The notes under the pieces were generated by a model. The model ran no database searches, was not told the origin of the DNA, and was given only the letters and a program-made list of their open reading frames with translations. Position numbers and translations under genes: made by a program. Shown here piece by piece: positions 8,484-15,399 of a stretch of 35,914 nucleotides of DNA. The stretch's first letter is position 1, and every line of letters begins with the position of its first letter. Source of the stretch: Cloacimonetes bacterium SCGC AAA252-N17 (lineage in GTDB: Bacteria; Cloacimonadota; Cloacimonadia; JGIOTU-2); contig ASNI01000025.1 of assembly GCA_000404785.1 (NCBI GenBank), positions 1 through 35,914 on the forward strand, written 5' to 3'.

Positions 8484-9647
8484 TTATACAAAATAGTCTT
8501 TGATCTTATCGAAAAATGATTTGCCGGGTTTAAGATTCCTTTTCTCATCATAAGGAGCGATCTTACTATATAATTCCCTTTCTTCGCTGGAAAGTTTATT
8601 GGGGATGAGCACAATAATTTTCACATAGAGATCACCTTTTCGGTTGCTGTTCAGATGGGGTAAACCCTGACCGCGCAATCTGAAAACTTTTCCGGATTGT
8701 GTGCCGGAATGTATCTTCATCTTGGCATGACCTTTCAGCGTAGGTACTTCCAGGGTATTGCCGAGTACTGCGTCAGTTACAGTTATCGGGAAAGTGCAGA
8801 TAAGATCCTGTCCATCTCTGTCAAATAGATCGTTTCTCTTTTCTTTGATATAGACCAGTATATCACCAGCGGGACCGCCCTGTTTGCCGGCATGACCCTG
8901 TCCGCGGAGATTAAGATATTGTCCATCCGAAACACCGGCAGGGATCTCGACCTTTATAGTTTTAACTGAGGAAATTCTGCCATCTCCATTGCATTTGGTG
9001 CATTTATTTTGGATGCTCTGACCTGTTCCGTTACACGCAGGACAGGTAGTGATGGTTGACATCTGCCCAAAGAAGGATTGTCGCACTTGTTTGACTTTTC
9101 CGGAACCGCCACACTGCCGGCAGGTTGTAATTTTTCCGTCTGCCGATCCGGTTCCATTACAAGCATCACAATTTTGTTTGAGGTTTACTTTTAGACGCTT
9201 GGTAACTCCCTTTGCGATCTCTTCCAAACTGAGTGATAGTGAGATCTTCAAGTCACCACCGCGGTTAACTGTGCGTTGATGTGGTTGTCCCCCAAAACCA
9301 AATCCACCTCTATCTCCTCCAAAGAAGGTTTCAAAAATACTGCCGATATCTCCAAAGATATCAGAAAAATCGTTCGCATGAGTGAAATTATCCCAGGTAA
9401 ATCCACCGCGGCCAAATTCACCCTCGAGCCCCGCATGACCGAATTGGTCATACTTTTTGCGTTTTTCATCATCACTCAAAACTTCGTATGCTTCGGATGC
9501 TTCTTTGAATTTTTCTTCAGCGTCCTTATCATCTTTGTTCTTATCAGGATGATATTTCAATGCCAGTTTTCTGTAAGCACTCTTGATCTCACTTTTAGAT
9601 GCGTTCTTATCCAAACCGAGTATTTCGTAGTAATCTCTTTTAGCCAT
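8484..9647 (-). CDS. dnaJ: Chaperone DnaJ (Hsp40)
   Basis: This is a full-length type I DnaJ (387 aa). The J domain has the HPD tripeptide at 33-35 and is followed by a G/F-rich linker (~75-125). The zinc-binding region has four CxxCxGxG modules (C160/163, C176/179, C202/205, C216/219), and the C-terminal substrate-binding domain comes last. It delivers unfolded clients to DnaK and stimulates its ATPase. It follows dnaK with a 79-nt gap containing a stable hairpin, and rsmE follows. Confidence 0.97.
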   Translation of the reverse strand: MAKRDYYEILGLDKNASKSEIKSAYRKLALKYHPDKNKDDKDAEEKFKEASEAYEVLSDDEKRKKYDQFGHAGLEGEFGRGGFTWDNFTHANDFSDIFGDIGSIFETFFGGDRGGFGFGGQPHQRTVNRGGDLKISLSLSLEEIAKGVTKRLKVNLKQNCDACNGTGSADGKITTCRQCGGSGKVKQVRQSFFGQMSTITTCPACNGTGQSIQNKCTKCNGDGRISSVKTIKVEIPAGVSDGQYLNLRGQGHAGKQGGPAGDILVYIKEKRNDLFDRDGQDLICTFPITVTDAVLGNTLEVPTLKGHAKMKIHSGTQSGKVFRLRGQGLPHLNSNRKGDLYVKIIVLIPNKLSSEERELYSKIAPYDEKRNLKPGKSFFDKIKDYFV

Positions 9648-9674
9648 TTTCTGCTTTAACTTTCTTTATTGATA

Positions 9675-9708
9675 TGCACAGGAACCGCGAATGTGCAATT
9701 CCCGTGCA
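9675..9708 (-). terminator. Intercistronic hairpin between dnaK and dnaJ
   Basis: On the minus strand TGCACGGGAA pairs with TTCCTGTGCA (10 bp including one G-U, loop 14 nt). No poly-U follows, so it is more likely an mRNA stability/processing element or partial attenuator setting the DnaK:DnaJ ratio than a full terminator. Confidence 0.45.
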
Positions 9709-9726
9709 TGAATTATTTATATGTGT

Positions 9727-11679
9727 TTATTTATCCTCTTCGTCATCAACAACTTCGAAATCGGCATCTACTGCATCGTCATCATCAGATGGTTCCTGCT
9801 GCGTTTCAGTCTGCTGTTGCTGCTGTGCTTGTTCCTGACCACCTGCCTGCTCTTGTTGCTGTTGTTTCATTGCCTCCTGATACACGATCTCACCGAGTTT
9901 CTGAGCTTTTTGCTCAAAATCAGCTTTTGTCTGTTTGAGTACTTCTACATCTTTAGAATCGAGTTTCTCTTTTGCTGCTTTGATAGCATCTTCGATTTCT
10001 GCTTTATCATTATCTTTCAGCTTATCACCGTATTCTTTGAGTGATTTTTCTGTGCTGAAGATCAGGGTATCGAGCTGGTTGCGGAGTTCCACACGTTCTT
10101 TGAATTTTTGGTCTTCCTGCGCGTGTTCTTCTGCTTCTTTGACCATTTTATCGATCTCATCCTTGGAGAGAGCACCGGCTTTGTCGATCTTAATCTGCTG
10201 TTTTTTACCGGTTCCTTTATCCACTGCAGAAACATGAAGAATTCCATTTGCATCGATGTCAAAGGCTACTTCGATCTGTGGGAGTCCGCGAGGTGCAGGA
10301 GGTATGCCCAAAAGGTCAAACCTGCCAAGCGTTCTGTTCTGCGCAGCCATATCACGTTCACCCTGCAGCACATTGATAGAAACTGCAGTTTGATTATCCG
10401 CAGCAGTTGAGAATATCTGGCTCTTCTTCACAGGTATTGTTGTATTTCTTTCGATGAGTTTGGTCATCACACCACCAAGTGTCTCGATGCCGAGAGATAG
10501 GGGAGTGACATCGAGAAGAAGGATGTCTTTCAAATCTTCATCACCGGAAAGAATTCCACCCTGAATTGATGCGCCGATCGCTACAACTTCGTCAGGATTC
10601 ACGCTCTTATTGGGTTCTTTTTTAAAAAAATTCTTCACGGCTTCTTGAACTGCAGGAACTCGTGTAGAACCACCAACAAGGATGATCTCATCGATCTCGG
10701 ATACATCGATTTTTGCATCTTTCACAGCAGCTTTACAGGGTGTGATACTTCTTTCAATAAGGTCGTCGATCATTCTGTTGAATTCAGAACGGGACAGGTT
10801 CAAAGAAAGATGTTTCGGTCCGCTGCTGTCTGCTGTAATGTAGGGAATATTGATATTTGTGGACTGGGTTCCGCTCAGTTCGATCTTTGCTTTTTCAGAA
10901 GCTTCGCGGATTCTCTGCATTGCCATTGGGTCTTTTGAAATATCAATGCCATCGCTCTTTTTGAATTCGCTGACGACCCAATCTATGATCCTTTTATCAA
11001 AGTCATCGCCACCGAGGTGAGTATCACCATTTGTGGAGAGCACTTCGACCACGCCTTCGCCGATTTCCAAAATGGAGATATCAAAGGTGCCGCCGCCGAA
11101 GTCATAAACTGCGATCTTCTCATCTTTTTTCTTTTCGAGTCCGTATGCAAGCGCTGCTGCTGTGGGCTCGTTGATGATACGTTCAACTTCCAAACCTGCG
11201 ATCTTACCTGCGTCTTTTGTTGCCTGTCTTTGGGCATCATTGAAGTAAGCTGGAACGGTGATAACAGCTTTATCTACTTTGGTGCCGAGGTATTCTTCGG
11301 CTGTTTCCTTCATTTTCTTCAGAATGAATCCGGAAATTTCCTGAGGTGTGAAATCCTTTTTCTGATTTGGTATCTCGATCACGACTTCACCTTTGCTGTC
11401 AGCTTTAATTTTGAAACTTATTTCAGATTCTTCGGTCTTTACTTCATTAACTTTTCGTCCCATGAAACGCTTTACCGAGTAAACCGTGTTATGGGGATTT
11501 GTCACTAATTGATGTTTTGCTAATTGACCAACCAGTATCTCGCCGTCTTTAGTGAAACCAACCACAGATGGTGTTGTTCTTCCACCTTCCGAGTTTGGAA
11601 TGACAGTGGGTTTTCCACCTTCCATGACCGCAACACAACTGTTGGTCGTTCCTAAGTCTATTCCTATTATTTTACTCAT
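9727..11679 (-). CDS. dnaK: Chaperone DnaK (Hsp70)
   Basis: This is a 650-aa Hsp70. The nucleotide-binding domain opens with IIGIDLGTTNSCVAV and contains INEPTAAALAYG and the phosphate-binding IAVYDFGGGTFD. The linker DVTPLSLGIETLGG leads into the substrate-binding domain. The C-terminal tail is very rich in Gln, then Asp/Glu, ending DFEVVDDEEDK. It works with DnaJ and GrpE in ATP-driven protein folding. AAGGAG lies 9 nt before the ATG, inside the 3' end of grpE, whose stop is only 2 nt upstream of the dnaK start codon. Confidence 0.98.
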   Translation of the reverse strand: MSKIIGIDLGTTNSCVAVMEGGKPTVIPNSEGGRTTPSVVGFTKDGEILVGQLAKHQLVTNPHNTVYSVKRFMGRKVNEVKTEESEISFKIKADSKGEVVIEIPNQKKDFTPQEISGFILKKMKETAEEYLGTKVDKAVITVPAYFNDAQRQATKDAGKIAGLEVERIINEPTAAALAYGLEKKKDEKIAVYDFGGGTFDISILEIGEGVVEVLSTNGDTHLGGDDFDKRIIDWVVSEFKKSDGIDISKDPMAMQRIREASEKAKIELSGTQSTNINIPYITADSSGPKHLSLNLSRSEFNRMIDDLIERSITPCKAAVKDAKIDVSEIDEIILVGGSTRVPAVQEAVKNFFKKEPNKSVNPDEVVAIGASIQGGILSGDEDLKDILLLDVTPLSLGIETLGGVMTKLIERNTTIPVKKSQIFSTAADNQTAVSINVLQGERDMAAQNRTLGRFDLLGIPPAPRGLPQIEVAFDIDANGILHVSAVDKGTGKKQQIKIDKAGALSKDEIDKMVKEAEEHAQEDQKFKERVELRNQLDTLIFSTEKSLKEYGDKLKDNDKAEIEDAIKAAKEKLDSKDVEVLKQTKADFEQKAQKLGEIVYQEAMKQQQQEQAGGQEQAQQQQQTETQQEPSDDDDAVDADFEVVDDEEDK

Positions 11680-11681
11680 TG

Positions 11682-12395
11682 TTATACTCCTTGATTTTTA
11701 TTTTTTTTATTTACCTTTATTTTTTTCTTTTTTTTATTAGAATTTATTTCGATCTTTTCGCCTTCACCCTTGGAATAATCCGACAGCTGGCGGATTAAAA
11801 TCTCCGATTTTATTCCACTGGGTTCATCTTCTGGCATTTCCTGGTCTTCATCGATCTCTTCTTCAGGAGCTTTTGCCACTGCTACCCGTGCATGACGAAG
11901 CACTTTATCGTTCAGGATATAGCCATTCTGGATACAATCGAAGATGATATTATCGTCAAAACCATCTTTTTCCGTGCAGATAATAGCCTGATGATACTGC
12001 GGATCAAACTCTTCTCCCACTGCTTCAATGCGTCTTAGTCCATATTTTTCGAGCAAACTTTTCAGCTGATCATGAACCATAACAATACCTTTGCGGAAGT
12101 TTTCCGGAACCTGATCTGTATCAGCAGATTTCATTGCCATCTCAAGATGCTCGTACACATTGATGAGTTCCAGAATGAGATCTTTATTAGCGTTTTTGAT
12201 CCAATCGATTCTGTCTTTTTCATTGCGTCTGCGAAAGTTTTCAAATTCTGCTGCTGCTCGCAACCATCGGTCTTTATAGGAAGCTGTTTCTTCTTGAAGT
12301 TTTTCAATTTCTTCTTCAAGCATTTCTATCTTCGCTTGTTCATATTCATTATTCATATCGTTTTCTGTTTCAATTTCCTTTTTCTTTTTAGTCAT
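11682..12395 (-). CDS. grpE: Nucleotide exchange factor GrpE
   Basis: This 237-aa protein has a long N-terminal coiled coil (EQAKIEMLEEEIEKLQEETASYKDRWLRAAAEFENFRRR) and the C-terminal beta domain (EEFDPQYHQAI ... NGYILNDKVLRHARVAVAK). It releases ADP from DnaK. It is longer than usual: after AVAKAPEEE there is a ~70-residue tail, acidic at first and ending in a lysine-rich stretch (SNKKKKKIKVNKK). The tail includes IRQLS, encoded by a near-perfect copy of the dispersed palindrome (11779-11794). AGGAG lies 8 nt before the start at 12395 and coincides with the edge of a repeat element. It is separated from hrcA by ~490 nt of repeats, which is unusual for this operon. Confidence 0.95.
   Translation of the reverse strand: MTKKKKEIETENDMNNEYEQAKIEMLEEEIEKLQEETASYKDRWLRAAAEFENFRRRNEKDRIDWIKNANKDLILELINVYEHLEMAMKSADTDQVPENFRKGIVMVHDQLKSLLEKYGLRRIEAVGEEFDPQYHQAIICTEKDGFDDNIIFDCIQNGYILNDKVLRHARVAVAKAPEEEIDEDQEMPEDEPSGIKSEILIRQLSDYSKGEGEKIEINSNKKKKKIKVNKKNKNQGV
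11779..11794. repeat. Degenerate copy of the 16-nt palindrome inside grpE
   Basis: TCCGACAGCTGGCGGA differs at one base from the perfect palindrome TCCGCCAGCTGGCGGA found at 20429, 21087 and 24587. It lies within the poorly conserved C-terminal tail of grpE and encodes IRQLS in frame, much as the purF copy encodes IRQLAE. Chance is possible but unlikely for 15 of 16 positions. Confidence 0.45.
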
Positions 12396-12457
12396 TCATT
12401 TCTCCTACATATAAATATTTTTAACCATCCGACTACGCTGCGCTTCGCCGTGACAGG

Positions 12458-12654
12458 CGAAAAGCACCCTGATACAGTTTACCCCGTTGGATTTTTTTTA
12501 ACAACTGGGGTCGTTCCCTATGATATAACGCCCGCCCTGTGTAATTGCTTTGCACCACTTCGTGGATTACACAGGGCAAGCATTTCACAGGGTAAACCTC
12601 CTTACCCCAGTAAAGTAGGTACAGCACTTCACGGGTCAAGCAGGGCAGGCGAAA
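12458..12654 (+). repeat. Long inverted repeat, left copy (flanks hrcA)
   Basis: This ~197-nt segment recurs in inverted orientation at 14630-14827 with roughly 95% identity by eye; most differences lie near its right end. It contains an internal stem CCCTGTGTAAT/ATTACACAGGG (12535-12545 with 12565-12575) enclosing CCAC-TTC-GTGG, and TTTACCCCGTTGG/CAACTGGGG arms. It is non-coding and MITE-like, with no transposase. Confidence 0.85.
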
Positions 12655-12802
12655 ACGCGAAAATGGACTGAAAGAAAAATATTCCGCAAAACATCATCTC
12701 GTTAATTTCATGATTTTTTTTGGTTCATATATATTATCCAATTAACATCCAAAGCCCATCTTTCGATATAATGATTTGCCATTTTTCTCTTTGTTCTCTG
12801 TG

Positions 12803-12844
12803 CTCTCTGCCTGCCAAGGCGTAGTGTAACGTAGACTGGTGGTG
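12803..12844 (+). repeat. Dispersed repeat module (GCCTGCCAAGGCGTAG type)
   Basis: CTCTCTGCCTGCCAAGGCG and the following TAGTGTAACGTAGACTGGTG recur at 18541-18581 with one substitution, and in diverged form at 18452-18476. The module is intergenic and its function is unknown. Confidence 0.7.
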
Positions 12845-12882
12845 AATTCATTTTCTTAATTTCTTGTTTTTGGTTCATAACA

Positions 12883-13959
12883 TTAAACTGCACGGCAGGG
12901 CATAACAGTTCCTGTTGTGGTCATTTCTGTGATCATGCGTGAAGCAAAGCATATCATAGGTATATTTTCGCGATAATCCATACGTTTCGTGCCGAGTATT
13001 CCGATGAAACCGGGCAGATCCATCACACGATATCTTCCAAAAATAAGTACGAGATCCTTGAATTCGTTTCCTTTGATCTCATCACCCATGAGGATAGTGT
13101 AATCCTCTGTCGCATATTGCTGAAAAATATCAAGGAAATCCTTTTTATTATCAATGATCTTGAGCAGTTGTACGATCTTTTCCTGAGAATTAAATTCCGG
13201 CTGATTTATAAAACCAGCCTCACCTTCAAAGCGGATATTGTATTGCTTCACTTGCTGAATTATATTCCTTATTTCAGATAAGATATCAGACAGAAATGAT
13301 TCCTTTTGAGCATCGAGAATGAGATCATTAAAAGCAATTTTCTCGATTTTGTGAATGGGCTTTCCGGAAATTCTCGTATTGATATAGCGGTTCAAAGCGT
13401 TGATTTGCGCATCAGAAAGAGAATAGGTGTTATGAAGCGTAAAAGTCTTTTCAATACCACATTCGAGATTCACCACGATGAGGAGTTTGTTACCTTCGAT
13501 ATTGAATATCTGAATTGAACGCAGTATACCAAGAGAATAATCGGGTTCTGCAATAATGCTTAGTTGACCTGATATCTTTGCCATGAAGTGATGTATCGCC
13601 CTGAGCATTCGATCGAGACTCTGATAGTTTTCGGAGAGGAGCTGTTGCATCATTTTTATTTTTTGTTCAGGAATACTCTTATCAAAATCAATTATATCAT
13701 TAATATAAAATTTATATCCTTTTTCTGTAGGCATCCGACCCGCTGAAGTGTGGGGTTGCTCGATATATCCTTTTTCTGCAAGTATACCCATCTCATTGCG
13801 TATCGTTGCAGTGCTGAGGTCGAAATCATAGCAGTTTGCAAGGACCTTTGAGCCAACGGCTTGTGCGTTCTTAAGATATTCAAGAATGATTGCCCGAAGC
13901 AGTTTTTTCTGCCGGTCTGTCAATAAGTTATTATCAATCTGATCTGTATTATTTAGCAT
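12883..13959 (-). CDS. hrcA: Heat-inducible transcription repressor HrcA
   Basis: This 358-aa protein is of typical HrcA length. The N-terminal winged helix has LTDRQKKLLRAIILEYLKN, STATIRNEMGILAEKGYIEQPHTSAGR and PTEKGYKFY. The following GAF-like dimerisation region contains LLIVVNLECGIEKTFTLHN, and the C-terminal domain has DYTILMGDEI..NEFKDLVLIFGRYR and a final MITEMTTTGTVMP. It represses chaperone operons by binding CIRCE. A CIRCE copy lies 17 nt upstream of its own start, so it is autoregulated. It is first in the hrcA-grpE-dnaK-dnaJ order, but repeats separate it from grpE and from upstream DNA, and a long inverted repeat flanks it on both sides. Confidence 0.95.
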   Translation of the reverse strand: MLNNTDQIDNNLLTDRQKKLLRAIILEYLKNAQAVGSKVLANCYDFDLSTATIRNEMGILAEKGYIEQPHTSAGRMPTEKGYKFYINDIIDFDKSIPEQKIKMMQQLLSENYQSLDRMLRAIHHFMAKISGQLSIIAEPDYSLGILRSIQIFNIEGNKLLIVVNLECGIEKTFTLHNTYSLSDAQINALNRYINTRISGKPIHKIEKIAFNDLILDAQKESFLSDILSEIRNIIQQVKQYNIRFEGEAGFINQPEFNSQEKIVQLLKIIDNKKDFLDIFQQYATEDYTILMGDEIKGNEFKDLVLIFGRYRVMDLPGFIGILGTKRMDYRENIPMICFASRMITEMTTTGTVMPCRAV

Positions 13960-13975
13960 GATTATTTTTCCAATT

Positions 13976-14002
13976 TTAGCACTTCTTTTATGAGAGTGCT
14001 AA
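13976..14002 (-). promoter_or_regulatory. CIRCE operator upstream of hrcA
   Basis: TTAGCACTT (13976-13984), 9-nt spacer, GAGTGCTAA (13994-14002) matches the CIRCE consensus TTAGCACTC-N9-GAGTGCTAA with one deviation. It lies between the predicted promoter and the hrcA start, the usual HrcA-binding position. Confidence 0.93.
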
Positions 14003-14012
14003 TTTTAGTTAA

Positions 14013-14040
14013 AATGTAGGTTTGTCCCATATTATGTCAA
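14013..14040 (-). promoter_or_regulatory. Predicted sigma-70 promoter of the hrcA heat-shock operon
   Basis: On the minus strand a perfect TTGACA (14035-14040) is followed after 16 nt by TACATT (14013-14018), just upstream of CIRCE. Transcription would start inside or next to the operator, consistent with HrcA repression. Confidence 0.6.
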
Positions 14041-14086
14041 AATATTAATTGGCTTTCTCATACATATAAATAATCTAACCACGAAA

Positions 14087-14162
14087 AAAATTTAACCATC
14101 CGACTACGCTGCGCTTCAGTCTTCACTACGTTACGCCCCGACAAGACGCCGTGACAGGCGAA
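14087..14162 (+). repeat. Dispersed repeat module (CATCCGACTACGC ... CGTGACAGGCG)
   Basis: The module begins TTTAACCATCCGACTACG and runs through CAGTCTTCACTACG-TTACGCCCCGACAAGACGCCG. The inverted counterpart is 18477-18539, shorter forms are at 12424-12447 and 24603-24630, and a diverged form lies inside purF. The preceding TACATATAAATAATCTAACC (14061-14080) is the shared left boundary also seen next to grpE and rfaE1. Confidence 0.7.
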
Positions 14163-14164
14163 AG

Positions 14165-14480
14165 ACACCCCAGTTGAATAAAAAGAGATTCAACGGGGCA
14201 GGCGAAAAAAAAGAAAGAAAATGGATAATAAAATGTTATGCACTTCAGGGAGCAAAGAAATTTTCACTTGTGGTAAGGTAATTCTACATAAAAAAGGCAT
14301 GTCATTCCCTCGAAAGAGGGAATCCAGTATTGTTATTAAATAAAGGAATAAAAAATTAATTTAACATGTAAGTTTTGACATTATATTTGTAATTAGAAAT
14401 TAGGGTTTAGAAATTAAATTAATTCTAACTCATCTTTCGAAGAATATATAAAGGTAAAATATGTTTATTTTAGTAATTTC
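14165..14480 (+). repeat. ~317-nt inverted repeat, copy A
   Basis: This segment recurs inverted at 21897-22215 with over 90% identity by eye. Landmarks in order are CCCCAGTTGAAT ... ATTCAACGGGG (hairpin), an ATGTTATGC stretch, the hairpin ATTCCCTC-GAAA-GAGGGAAT (14304-14323), an AT-rich ATTAGAAATTAGGGTTTAG stretch, and the box AAGGTAAAATATG...AGTAATTTC. No ORF of note lies within it. It is probably a non-autonomous mobile element or the product of a duplicative rearrangement. Confidence 0.88.
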
Positions 14481-14504
14481 TACTCCTGCAAAACTTTATT
14501 TTGT

Positions 14505-14633
14505 TAATTACGATTATTTTTGGGTTCATAATCTAATTCTATTAACAACTTGAACTTATTTTATTATATACTTCAAAAATTGTATCCTGAAGTGCGTAAC
14601 TTTATTTTATGAAAAAATTATTTCGTGTCTTTC
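14505..14633 (-). pseudogene. Remnant of a GxxExxY-family gene
   Basis: On the minus strand, bases 14559-14633 align with the beginning of the GxxExxY gene at 20076-20423. Allowing one single-base deletion, they encode LQDTIFEVYNK where that gene has LQDAIFEVYKI. Bases ~14505-14540 (TTTTGGGTTCATAATCTAAT on the plus strand) match the 3' module of the same gene. The middle is deleted. It sits between copy A of the 317-nt repeat and the right copy of the 197-nt repeat. Confidence 0.6.
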
Positions 14634-14827
14634 GCCTGCCCTCCTTACCCCAGTGAAGTGCTGTACCTACTTCACTGGGGTAAGGAGGTTTACCCTGTGA
14701 AATGCTTGCCCTGTGTAATCCACGAAGTGGTGCAAAGAAATTACACAGGACGGGCATTATTTCATAGGGAACGACCCCAGTTGTTAAAAAAAATCCAACG
14801 GGGTAAACTGTATCAGGGTGCTTTTCG
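14630..14827 (-). repeat. Long inverted repeat, right copy (upstream of purE)
   Basis: This is the inverted partner of 12458-12654. It contains a perfect 19-bp stem (14641-14659 with 14669-14687, core CTTACCCCAGTGAAGT, 9-nt loop) that is degraded in the other copy. It also has a large imperfect stem in which CCCTGTGAAATGCTTGCCCT pairs with the region 14741-14769. It ends ~50 nt upstream of the purE start region. Confidence 0.85.
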
Positions 14828-14863
14828 TGGTTTATGATACTCTAAATAAATAATTATAAAAAT

Positions 14864-14893
14864 TTGACAAGAATTTATGAATGATTTTAAAAT
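14864..14893 (+). promoter_or_regulatory. Possible purE promoter
   Basis: TTGACA (14864-14869), 18-nt spacer, TAAAAT (14888-14893). If used, transcription starts near 14900, after the ATG at 14877, which would favour the internal ATG at 14907 and an almost leaderless mRNA. Confidence 0.4.
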
Positions 14894-14906
14894 TCACACA
14901 GTTATT

Positions 14907-15371
14907 ATGAATAAAAAAATTATAGTACGTATAATCGCAGGCAGCAAATCCGATATGGAATATGTTGAGCAGACCCAAAAGGTGCTCGAAGATTTTAGCG
15001 TACCTTACGATATGCACATTTCTTCTGCGCATAGAAATCCGGAAAGAACAGAAAAACTCGCCAAAGAAGCTGAGGAGAATGGTGTGCAGGTTATTATTGC
15101 TCTTGCAGGTATGGCTGCTGCACTTCCTGGAATTATTGCTGCAATGGTAACTATTCCTGTTATTGGTGTTCCCCTTCCCGGCTCCGCACTTAATGGTATC
15201 GACTCTCTTTACTCGATTGTGCAGATGCCAACAGGTATTCCGGTTGCAGGAGTAGGCATTGGCGATTCCGGCGCAAAGAATGCTGCTTACCTCGCAGTTT
15301 CGATTTTGAGCTTGAATGATGAAAAATATAAAGAAAAAATAGAAAAATACAGATCTAGTTGGAACAACTGA
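14907..15371 (+). CDS. purE: 5-(carboxyamino)imidazole ribonucleotide mutase PurE
   Basis: PurE interconverts N5-CAIR and CAIR (or AIR plus CO2 in some forms) in purine synthesis. Visible signatures are AGSKSDMEYVEQ near the N-terminus, ISSAHRNPERT with the catalytic His, AGMAAALPGIIAAMV, PVIGVPLPGSALNG and IVQMPTGIPVAGVGIG. From the ATG at 14907 the protein is 154 aa, with the normal short lead before GSKSD. The ATG at 14877 would add 10 residues but precedes the predicted -10 box. Neither start has a clear Shine-Dalgarno. purF, the other purine gene, lies 5 kb away on the opposite strand. Confidence 0.92.
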   Translation: MNKKIIVRIIAGSKSDMEYVEQTQKVLEDFSVPYDMHISSAHRNPERTEKLAKEAEENGVQVIIALAGMAAALPGIIAAMVTIPVIGVPLPGSALNGIDSLYSIVQMPTGIPVAGVGIGDSGAKNAAYLAVSILSLNDEKYKEKIEKYRSSWNN

Positions 15372-15399
15372 GTAAGTTGTACAACTGGAAAGGAGAAAG

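Larger units (their letters stand above)
12396..12882. other. Repeat-filled gap between hrcA and grpE
   Basis: This gap has no convincing gene. It contains, in order, a TACATATAAATA-TTTTTAACCA boundary segment, a CATCCGACTACGCTGCGCTTC module (12427-12447), the 197-nt long inverted-repeat copy (12458-12654), a TTTCATG-poly(T)-GGTTCATA module (12707-12728), and a second dispersed module (12803-12844). The last shares ~41 nt with 18541-18581. A second GGTTCATAA module lies at 12872-12880. The 61-aa minus-strand ORF spanning the right half is made of repeat sequence. Confidence 0.7.

Noticed and set aside
12708..12893. 61-aa minus-strand ORF after hrcA
   Set aside because: Composed of dispersed repeat modules shared with 18541-18581, starts inside hrcA and has no family resemblance.
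12400..14830. CRISPR array suspected from recurring short blocks
   Set aside because: Blocks vary in length, order and orientation and lack regular spacers; no cas genes are present.
14625..14837. 70-aa ORF (and the 68-aa and 199-aa ORFs at 12433-12671)
   Set aside because: They are translations of the 197-nt inverted repeats; the similar peptides only reflect repeat identity.
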